Assembly: GCF_000621725.1 (NCBI RefSeq)
Contig: NZ_JHXM01000012.1
Location: 1-64,000 of the forward strand
Length of the DNA stretch: 64,000 nucleotides
Direction: 5' to 3'
DNA from: Xylanibacter brevis ATCC 19188
Lineage (GTDB): Bacteria > Bacteroidota > Bacteroidia > Bacteroidales > Bacteroidaceae
Part shown: positions 56,992-64,000 of the stretch, piece by piece
Numbering within the stretch: the first letter of the stretch is position 1
Layout of the letters: the number at the start of each line of letters is the position of its first letter
Made by a program: the position numbers and the translations under genes
Notes under the pieces: model-generated
What the model was told of the DNA's origin: nothing
What the model saw: only the letters and a program-made list of their open reading frames with translations
Database searches by the model: none

Positions 56992-59900
56992 TTACTTCTT
57001 GATGAACTTCTTACCGTTGCTGATGTAGAGACCAGCCTTCTCGGCCTTCTTCAGCTCAACACCCTGCAGGTTGAAGATCTTGTTCTGCTGTGCAGAAGGA
57101 ATCACTTTCTCGCTGATGCCTTCAGTGTCGGGCTTAGTGGTGCCCAAGTACTTCATACGGAAGTTGTCGGCAACAACCCAGTCTTCTGTATTGGCAGCAT
57201 CATCTTTATAGATACCAAGGTTGAGTTTGCCATCTGCTTTAACTTCCGCAATGATAGATGTCTTATAAAGACCATTCTGGAAGTACTGAGCTGCCTGGTC
57301 GCAGTTGTTAGGCAGTTCGCCAATATCAGACTTAGAACCCAAGCCAGGAGCCTTATCAGCACACTCCACAATGTTAGGCAGGAGAGTCTCAGCATCATTT
57401 CCATAGAAGGTAGCCAACTGGAGAGCCTCGCCATTATCAGAAATAACACTTACCTGATTATTGAAGTTACCATCGCGGTAGTAGCCCTGAACAGATACCT
57501 CATAGAAACCAGGTGTCAAGCCTTTAATCTCCTGGTCAAGAGCCATGCTTAACTTGTTCCATGCCTCAACGGTGAAGTCATTGTGATTATCACCACGACC
57601 CCAAACGCTAGCGTCAAATAAAGACCATACGGATTCAAGTTCTGCGCGCTGGTTGAAACCAGGGTTAACAATCAAGAACGAAACATCAACAGGATTATCG
57701 ATAGAAGCCTGCTCCATCAGTGCTAGGCGCTCTTCCTCAGTTACCAGGATCCACTGTGCATCGAGATCCTCGGGATCTACTACGGTCTGACCATCAGGCA
57801 GGTGGTTCTCTGTACCAACGGTATTCCAGTCGCCCTGGCCTTCGTTGACACTTGCATCGGGATTGTACTTCACATATACATCTTTATAGTCATACTGATA
57901 GATGTTGTACTTACCATCGCCAACCTCAACAAAGCGCCAGTCATCAACCTTAGAGCAGTCCATATAACCACGATAGTTCATATATTCCTTCGTACCATTA
58001 TCATCTGAACCATTAGGAAGGTGGGTATTGATGAAGTAGCCATCCTCTGCTCCGCTTGGCTCGAGAGTAACCAATGTGCCAGGCATGCCCAGAGCAGCGT
58101 GTGCACCCCAGTCAGAGCCACCAGTGAGGAAGCGCTGCTGACCTACGTTGTAGAGATAGAAATTGCCAGCTGCAGGAGCGTTACCCTTGAATACGTTGGG
58201 CTGACGCTCAGCCACGTTCTGCTTGCGAGCAATACGAGCACTCTTCAGTGCATTGTTCAGATCATCGTTGGTAGTACCGGTCTCGAAGAAAGACTCAGCA
58301 TCGAGTGCCTCTGCGCCTTCTTCTTTAGCCAGTGCGATAGTGTTCTTCAGTGCGTTGAAGTTGTCAGCATTCAGGGCCTTCACATTGTCGAAAGCCAGTT
58401 TCAGGGCATCGTAAGCCTCTTTCTGAGCAGCCAGATCGCTGCTTTCTGCAACAGCCTTAGCGCTATTCAGAGCTTCGTCGAGCACGTTTTTCAGAGCTGT
58501 AGTGATATTACCATCGTATTTCTCGACAGCAGGAATCAGGTCGGCCAACAGTGGACCGAAGGGGTTTACTGCAGGATAAGACTCGGGATAGACATACTCC
58601 TGAACAGACCAGTTAGAGAAGTTGAACCAGTAGGCAGGGGTGTGCTCACCATCGTCAACAACACCAAACTGGAGGATGAATGTAGCAATGTCAGTGGTAG
58701 AAGTGAAGTCAACGTTATAGTTGCTGCCGTCAGTTGCTTCTGGAGAAATCTTTGTAAAGGCAATCAGGCCCTCGTCGTTATAGCGACCATTGCCGTGATT
58801 GTAGTTTTCACGATCGATAATCTTGAAAGGAAGAGTTGTTGGGCTATCGGTCTCGTTGTGGTTTCCGTCCCATGTGCCCCAGCCACCAGTGCTGTAGGTG
58901 AACGATACGTTGTAGTCTTTGTAAGGTTCTACAGTCAGTTTGTAAGACAGAGGCTCCCAACCGCCTGTACCTACATAAGGATTAAGACTGTTGACACCAG
59001 TTGACTCGTCCCATCCAATACGTGTGCCTTCGCCATAAACAGAAGACCAGTGCTCGTTAGGACAAATCCAGTTCTTCATGTTCTTGTATTCGGTAGAAGC
59101 GATAGGAGCGAGTGTGCGCTCACCATTGCCGCAGAGTTCGAACTCTGTACCATTATATTTATATACCTTATTATCGGTGGTGTTGTAAACCATCTTACCA
59201 GGATATACGGTAATACCACCCTCAATGCCACCTACCTCGAACAGTTTGTCGTTCTCAGAATAGAAGATCTTGCCAGAAACCTTATCCTTCAGAGCGCCCT
59301 TGCTGTTAGAAAGAACGGGGATGAGGTCAAAAATCAGTGTCTCACCCTCGTAGATCTTCAGGTTGTAGAGCTCGATGTAAGGGTTGTAGCAGTCGGTCTG
59401 AACACGATCGCCTACCTCGGCAGGATAATCCTTGTTCTGAGCGAATACATACAGAGGTGTCTTACAAGTATTTGTCTCGCCCTTTGGTGAGTCAGTCACA
59501 GTACCTCTCAGATTGGTCATCTGCTCATCTTCATAAATCTTCAGCGTACCTTCAGCTGCATCCAGCACGGTCCAGATTTTCTGTCCATAGACCATCTGAG
59601 ACTTGTCGCCAGTCTCACCGCCAAGGTCGATGGTAGCATTGGTAGAGAAGAAGCAGAAACGGTCTTTCCATCCATCCTTCTCGTAACCACATCCATAGAC
59701 AGCCTTCCAGTTGGGACCTTCAGAAGCCTTGATGACAGCCACCGCACGGGTATTGTTCTTAGGAATGTAGCCCAGATTGATGTAAGCGCCATCGGGAGCC
59801 TTCAAATATTCACCCACCTGCAAATCAGGCTGTGTAATCTTCAAAGAATTCACCTTCTCATAAACGCCATAGAGTTCATAGCTATTGCAATTGTTACGAA

Positions 59901-60048
59901 CGTAAACTTTGCCATCCGCCTTGTTAAAGACGAAGGTCTCCGTACCGGTGTACTTTGACAAGTTGTCAACCACCTCAACGTTTGAGCTTTGAGCAAGCAT
60001 AGTGCCGCCAACCAACAAGCTCATTACGAATAGTAATAATTTTCTCAT
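56992..60048 (-). CDS. Large exported surface protein with lectin-like and helical domains
   Basis: 1018 residues from 60048, where a clear signal peptide begins (MRKLLLFVMSLLVGGTMLAQ); the 48 in-frame codons upstream are not signal-like. Residues ~60-300 resemble a LamG/concanavalin-like domain ('YINLGYIPKNNTRAVAVIKA'). Residues ~520-620 are alanine-rich helices of the FIVAR kind ('LKNVLDEALNSAKAVAES'). Later come beta domains. The C-terminus ends with 'IFNLQGVELKKAEKAG' and NGKKFIKK, the Prevotella tail also seen on the protein at 13426. Probably a glycan- or host-binding adhesin. Monocistronic, with its own terminator. Confidence 0.78.
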   Translation of the reverse strand: MRKLLLFVMSLLVGGTMLAQSSNVEVVDNLSKYTGTETFVFNKADGKVYVRNNCNSYELYGVYEKVNSLKITQPDLQVGEYLKAPDGAYINLGYIPKNNTRAVAVIKASEGPNWKAVYGCGYEKDGWKDRFCFFSTNATIDLGGETGDKSQMVYGQKIWTVLDAAEGTLKIYEDEQMTNLRGTVTDSPKGETNTCKTPLYVFAQNKDYPAEVGDRVQTDCYNPYIELYNLKIYEGETLIFDLIPVLSNSKGALKDKVSGKIFYSENDKLFEVGGIEGGITVYPGKMVYNTTDNKVYKYNGTEFELCGNGERTLAPIASTEYKNMKNWICPNEHWSSVYGEGTRIGWDESTGVNSLNPYVGTGGWEPLSYKLTVEPYKDYNVSFTYSTGGWGTWDGNHNETDSPTTLPFKIIDRENYNHGNGRYNDEGLIAFTKISPEATDGSNYNVDFTSTTDIATFILQFGVVDDGEHTPAYWFNFSNWSVQEYVYPESYPAVNPFGPLLADLIPAVEKYDGNITTALKNVLDEALNSAKAVAESSDLAAQKEAYDALKLAFDNVKALNADNFNALKNTIALAKEEGAEALDAESFFETGTTNDDLNNALKSARIARKQNVAERQPNVFKGNAPAAGNFYLYNVGQQRFLTGGSDWGAHAALGMPGTLVTLEPSGAEDGYFINTHLPNGSDDNGTKEYMNYRGYMDCSKVDDWRFVEVGDGKYNIYQYDYKDVYVKYNPDASVNEGQGDWNTVGTENHLPDGQTVVDPEDLDAQWILVTEEERLALMEQASIDNPVDVSFLIVNPGFNQRAELESVWSLFDASVWGRGDNHNDFTVEAWNKLSMALDQEIKGLTPGFYEVSVQGYYRDGNFNNQVSVISDNGEALQLATFYGNDAETLLPNIVECADKAPGLGSKSDIGELPNNCDQAAQYFQNGLYKTSIIAEVKADGKLNLGIYKDDAANTEDWVVADNFRMKYLGTTKPDTEGISEKVIPSAQQNKIFNLQGVELKKAEKAGLYISNGKKFIKK

Positions 60049-60211
60049 AAAACTTGAGTTTTGAGTTAATAATAATTTGGTTTTATTGGTTTGAAACTGA
60101 TAGCATATATTTCTGGGAGCAAAATTATAATATAATAATAAAAAGGAAGGAAAGAAACTATTCAAAAAAGGAAAATATCTGTTAATCGTCACATAATTCT
60201 TCTTTTTCTAC

Positions 60212-60242
60212 TTGTCAGAGTATGAATTATTTAGTATATTTG
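60212..60242 (+). promoter_or_regulatory. Promoter of the acyltransferase/sensor unit
   Basis: TTG at 60212-60214, 20-base spacer, TATATTTG at 60235-60242. Confidence 0.75.
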
Positions 60243-60266
60243 CGCATCAATTAAACAATAATATAA

Positions 60267-61373
60267 ATGAAAGAGCGAATCACGTTCCTTGACTACCTTC
60301 GCGTAGTAGCATGCTTCTTGGTGATGCTGGTACATGCCAGTGAAAATTTCTATGGAGCCGACGCTTCAGGGCTGGCTGGCAATGTATCAATGCTGGCCAA
60401 CGAGAGCAATCGATTCTGGGTTGCCTTCTACGATGGAGCGCTGGGACGTGTAGCCGTACCGCTGTTCATGATTGTGTCAGCATTCTTGCTGGTACCGATG
60501 AAGCCTGGAACCACGATGGTGCAATTCTATCGTCGGCGATTTATGCGCATCCTTCCACCCATGTTTGTCTTTCTGCTGCTCTACACCTTCCTGCCATTGG
60601 CATGGGGTGGCATGACATGGGAACAATCAATGGCCGACCTGCAACTGCTGCCTTTCAACTTCCCTTCAATGGCAGGACACCTGTGGTTCATGTATCCGCT
60701 GATTAGTCTCTACCTGATCATACCGGTGGTATCGCCCTGGCTGGAACGTGCCACGGCCAAAGAGGAGCTTATCTTCATTGGCATCTTTGCTTTCACCACC
60801 ATCATCCCCTGGCTACACCGCTTTGTGTCGGCCGAGTTGTGGGGTGAGTGTTTCTGGAACCAGTTCTCCATGTTCTGGTACTGTTCGGGCTACCTGGGCT
60901 ATCTGGTATTGGCCCACTACATCCGCTATCACCTCACCTGGAATCAGCGCAAGCGACTGACCGTAGGCACCATCGCCTTTGTGGGTGGCGCCGCCTTCAC
61001 CGCCTGGAGTTTCTGGTGGAAAGGTGAGCCAGGACTGCTCATCGAGACACCAATGCTGGAATGGTCGTGGGAGTTCTGCACGCTGAACGTGCTCATTACC
61101 ACCTTTGGTCTGTTTCTGTTGTTCACCTGCATTCGTCAGGCGAAAGCACCTGCCCTCATCACCTCGCTATCGAAACTGTCTTACGGCATGTATCTGATGC
61201 ATCTGTTCTTCCTGGCGCCCATTGCAGCCTGGATCATCGATGGCGATGCCTCTGAACCCAGCATCCCCGTGGCACTGGCCATCCCCGCGATTGCCGTGCT
61301 CACCTTCGTATGCTGCGCTATCACCACCAAACTACTTTCGTTATTACCCAAAAGCAAATACATTATCGGATAA
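60267..61373 (+). CDS. Membrane acyltransferase (acyltransferase family 3)
   Basis: 368 residues with about ten membrane segments. The family start 'RITFLDYLRVVACFLVMLVH' includes the expected Asp/Arg-then-His arrangement, and 'PLFMIVSAFLLVPMKPGT' and 'GHLWFMYPLISLYLIIPVV' follow. Such enzymes add acetyl or succinyl groups to surface sugars. The target is unknown. It is transcribed from its own promoter, and the hybrid sensor kinase starts four bases after its stop, so the two share a message. Confidence 0.88.
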   Translation: MKERITFLDYLRVVACFLVMLVHASENFYGADASGLAGNVSMLANESNRFWVAFYDGALGRVAVPLFMIVSAFLLVPMKPGTTMVQFYRRRFMRILPPMFVFLLLYTFLPLAWGGMTWEQSMADLQLLPFNFPSMAGHLWFMYPLISLYLIIPVVSPWLERATAKEELIFIGIFAFTTIIPWLHRFVSAELWGECFWNQFSMFWYCSGYLGYLVLAHYIRYHLTWNQRKRLTVGTIAFVGGAAFTAWSFWWKGEPGLLIETPMLEWSWEFCTLNVLITTFGLFLLFTCIRQAKAPALITSLSKLSYGMYLMHLFFLAPIAAWIIDGDASEPSIPVALAIPAIAVLTFVCCAITTKLLSLLPKSKYIIG

Positions 61374-61376
61374 CAA

Positions 61377-64000
61377 ATGAATCTACGAAGACTATACCTT
61401 ATATTATATATGGGGGGCCTGCTACTACACAACGTGCTGGCTCAGCCCATCAATGTGAATAGGTTCTCAACTTCAACGGGCCTATCGACCAATGCCACCC
61501 TTTGCGCACTGCGCGACAGCTACGGACTGCTGTGGATAGGCACGGAGAACGGTCTGAACTACTTCGACGGTATGCGTGTACACGTGTATCGCGACATGTT
61601 TATCAAGCAAAACCCCAACGAGACCAACACCATCATCTCTATCTTTGAACACGAGAAGAACATCTGGTTGGGCGGTACGGCAGGCCTGTACGTGCTGGAC
61701 AGACAACAGAACAAGTACAACCGCTTTGAGAAGAAAACCCGCTATGGCGTTGTCATCAGTACCGCTGTGCCAAAGATGATCAACACCGACAATGGACTTA
61801 TCTGGATAGCCACCCAGGGACAGGGTCTCTTCATCTACGACTCGAAGAAAGACAGTCTGTATCAGGACAGCCGACACGGCACCTTCTTCTGCGACATCGA
61901 GATGGACAGCGACGGTCTGATCTATGCGGCTACGTTCTCGGGCGAACTGGCCATCTACCGCAGCGACGGACAATTCCTGCGCTCGCACAAGGTGGAAGGT
62001 TATAAGGACGACAAGAACCCCATCAGCATGACGCGCTGCAACGGCCATCTCTGGCTGGGCTTCAACAATACGCTGAAGCAGCTCAGTCTGCACCACGAGA
62101 ACGCAGGACAGCAATGGCAACTGTCACAGGTGGGCGGCATTCGCCATCTGACCTCTGATGCCAGCGGCCACATCCTGACGGCCTGCGAGAACGGCTTGTT
62201 CCGATTCTATCCCGAAAGCGGACACCTAGAACCTATCAATGCCAACAACACCCCCGGCTATCTGCTGAACAGCGACAACATCAACCACCTGGTGTGGGAT
62301 GCCGACAGTTCGCTGATGGTACTGACCGAGACCGAAGGTATCAACATCCTGCCCACACAGAACCACGGCATCAGGATGCTGGAACTCCCACTCGCCACAC
62401 AGCAGCACAGACAGATCAACATCAACGCGCTGTGTATGGGTGAGGGCAACGAAGTGTGGATAGCCTCCGACCACGAGCTGTTCCGATTGAACACCAGCAC
62501 ACGCGTGGTCAGCACCTACAGCCACGCACAGCTGCCTCAGGAGATCAGCAGCATCATGCTCGACGGCAAGAACCTCTGGATAGGTACGCGCCATCAGGGC
62601 ATCCGCGTCATTGACACACAGAGCGGTGCTGTTCGCAATTTTACCTTCTCGAGTTCTGTACCCTACACCATTCCCAGCAACGAGATTAACAAGATATTCC
62701 GGGCAAAGAATGGTGATATCTACATTCTATCAAGCTGGGGACTTTCACACTATAATCGCCAGAACGACCACTTCCGCAGCTATGCCAGCATCAGCGCTAT
62801 GACCCCCTTTGTTGCCATAGCCGAGACAGACAAAGGCTGGCTGTGGGCTTCGTCGGCCAACAAAGGCCTGTATAGAAAAGATCCCAAGAATGAGTGGTTT
62901 GACTTCTTCCAGTCAAACGCCATCGGTTTCCAGGCTGCCAACGTGATTCACTGCGACTCGCAGGGCGTGCTATGGCTGGCCACCAATGGCGGCGGCTTGT
63001 ACAGAATGTTGCCCGATGCCAAGGACTTTGAACGCTACGACGTGGATGGTTCTGCCATTCACGGACTGGCCATCACCTTTATCGAGGAAGACAAACTGGG
63101 CAACCTGTGGATGGGTTCTACGGCAGGTATTGTGCGCATCACGCCTTCGCGCGACCTCCGCGACATCCAGCTCTATGCCACCATCCAGAACCAGGAGGCC
63201 AACGTGTCGTGCAACCCCAATTGTGGCTACATGCTCTTTGGCACCACCAACGGCCTGTTCAGTTTCGTGCCCCAACAGTTGAAGCCCGTGCTCGACCTGG
63301 AGCACGTCTATATCCAGAGCATCAACTTCCCCTATATCGACAACGACCAGGAAGAACTGCGCAGACTGGGACTCGACGTGCTGCTCTACACCAAGGAAAG
63401 CATCACGCTCCCCTACTCTGACAACAGCTTTACGCTGCACTTCGCCTCGTCACGCTTCTGCGGTATGCCTCCTGCCAAATACGAGTATATGCTGGAGGGT
63501 TTCGACAAGACCTGGGTGCGAGGCACCTCCAACTCGGAGGCCACCTATGCCAACCTGCCTCCAGGCGACTATGAGTTCCTGTTGAGACGCATGGGCGACA
63601 ACAACGATCAGGAGATCGCCCGACTGAAGATTACCATCCTGCCACCATGGTATCGCACCACGCTGGCCTACATCTTCTATCTGCTGCTGATTGCCGGTTT
63701 CATCTATCACACCTTCATGCGCACGCAGCGCAGATTGAAGCGCCGCTATGCCCGACAGATGGAATCATTCAGAACCGAGCAGGAGAAGCAGACCTTCCAG
63801 TCGAAGATTCGCTTCTTCGTGGACCTGGTGCATGAGATTCGCACCCCGCTGACGCTGATCAGTCTGCCACTGGAGAAGATGCAAGAGAAGATAGACGGCG
63901 GCGAAGCCCTGGGCGGCAGCGAACTGAAAGAGCACCTCTCGTCGATACGTCGCAACATGAACTACCTGCTGGGCATCACCAACCAGCTGCTCGATTTCCA
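61377..64000 (+). CDS. Hybrid two-component system sensor, truncated at the window end
   Basis: ATG at 61377, 874 residues visible, no stop before the edge. A signal peptide ends near VLAQ. Reg_prop beta-propeller repeats cover about 30-640 (recurring 'LLWIGTENGLNYFDG' and 'GLIWIATQGQGLFIYD' patterns). A Y_Y_Y domain is at about 680-755 ('AKYEYMLEGFDKTWVRGT'), one membrane segment at about 760-782, and the histidine kinase H-box has H819 in LVHEIRTPLTLI. In Bacteroidetes such HTCS proteins sense sugars and switch on polysaccharide-use genes. The ATPase, receiver and AraC parts should lie beyond the window. Confidence 0.93.
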   Translation, partial: MNLRRLYLILYMGGLLLHNVLAQPINVNRFSTSTGLSTNATLCALRDSYGLLWIGTENGLNYFDGMRVHVYRDMFIKQNPNETNTIISIFEHEKNIWLGGTAGLYVLDRQQNKYNRFEKKTRYGVVISTAVPKMINTDNGLIWIATQGQGLFIYDSKKDSLYQDSRHGTFFCDIEMDSDGLIYAATFSGELAIYRSDGQFLRSHKVEGYKDDKNPISMTRCNGHLWLGFNNTLKQLSLHHENAGQQWQLSQVGGIRHLTSDASGHILTACENGLFRFYPESGHLEPINANNTPGYLLNSDNINHLVWDADSSLMVLTETEGINILPTQNHGIRMLELPLATQQHRQININALCMGEGNEVWIASDHELFRLNTSTRVVSTYSHAQLPQEISSIMLDGKNLWIGTRHQGIRVIDTQSGAVRNFTFSSSVPYTIPSNEINKIFRAKNGDIYILSSWGLSHYNRQNDHFRSYASISAMTPFVAIAETDKGWLWASSANKGLYRKDPKNEWFDFFQSNAIGFQAANVIHCDSQGVLWLATNGGGLYRMLPDAKDFERYDVDGSAIHGLAITFIEEDKLGNLWMGSTAGIVRITPSRDLRDIQLYATIQNQEANVSCNPNCGYMLFGTTNGLFSFVPQQLKPVLDLEHVYIQSINFPYIDNDQEELRRLGLDVLLYTKESITLPYSDNSFTLHFASSRFCGMPPAKYEYMLEGFDKTWVRGTSNSEATYANLPPGDYEFLLRRMGDNNDQEIARLKITILPPWYRTTLAYIFYLLLIAGFIYHTFMRTQRRLKRRYARQMESFRTEQEKQTFQSKIRFFVDLVHEIRTPLTLISLPLEKMQEKIDGGEALGGSELKEHLSSIRRNMNYLLGITNQLLDF

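Noticed and set aside
1..64000. tRNA or rRNA genes
   Set aside because: I found no cloverleaf with a conserved T-loop and no ribosomal RNA signature on reading; a tRNA scan would settle this.

Overview
The window reads as the chromosome of a Bacteroidales bacterium, most likely Prevotella/Segatella. Four things support this: promoters of the Bacteroidetes type (TAnnTTTG with an upstream TTG), SPII lipoproteins with short lipoboxes, BspA-type leucine-rich-repeat and GLUG surface proteins ending in the 'NGKKxIxK' tail common in Prevotella, and a hybrid two-component sensor with Reg_prop repeats. The species is inferred from family content only.

Layout. 1-1,170: a truncated AT-rich gene and an intergenic 22-bp-period repeat array. 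1,171-8,007: FKBP-type PPIase lipoprotein, glyS, parC, a DUF3316-like protein and an S41 protease. 7,993-9,437: CobD-like aminotransferase and PduO-type adenosyltransferase. 9,552-17,086: two small-protein genes, each followed by an almost identical 80-bp terminator repeat, enclosing two alpha/beta hydrolases and a large BspA-like protein. 17,093-28,886: two divergent TonB receptors, each behind its own cobalamin riboswitch, driving a cobaltochelatase (left) and a DUF4374-like lipoprotein, cbiL, a cbiA-cbiP fusion and cbiB (right). 28,856-31,160: cobS, cobT, cobU. 31,233-38,958: cbiH-cbiC fusion, an ECF sigma/anti-sigma/DUF4252 operon, cbiE-cbiT, a fucose-isomerase-like protein, and a cbiG-cbiF fusion. 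38,980-40,833: a divergent FtsZ and its partner gene. 41,045-49,740: an AT-rich island with vWA, PP2C-like phosphatase, two kinase-like proteins, a DUF4407 coiled-coil membrane protein and small membrane proteins. 49,815-50,115: a structured noncoding RNA. 50,236-51,050: gene remnants, including the 3' end of a second cbiD, and a second 22-bp array. 51,106-56,872: NUC1-type endonuclease, cbiJ-cbiD fusion and a BtuFCD-type importer. 56,992-64,000: a large surface protein, an acyltransferase and a truncated hybrid sensor kinase.

How it works together. The cobalamin genes give a nearly complete anaerobic (early cobalt insertion) corrin pathway: CbiK, L, H, F, G, T/E, D, J, C, A, P and B, then CobD, PduO, CobU, CobS and CobT. 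Uptake is covered by two outer-membrane receptors and an ABC importer. Ten ring-synthesis functions are carried on five two-domain fusions. I see no lower-ligand synthesis, alpha-ribazole-phosphate phosphatase, threonine kinase or cobalt importer here.

Most notable observations: (i) GC-rich palindromic repeats inserted in frame in the cobalamin genes, including at two gene-fusion joints; (ii) two bipartite arrays of degenerate 22-bp units built on CTAG cores; (iii) the vWA/PP2C/kinase/DUF4407 island, which resembles a signalling or conflict system of the TerY-P-triad type; (iv) a second-type FtsZ with an altered T7 loop; (v) a fucose-isomerase-like protein translationally coupled to corrin enzymes; (vi) a 7-bp coding microsatellite in the CbiT domain.
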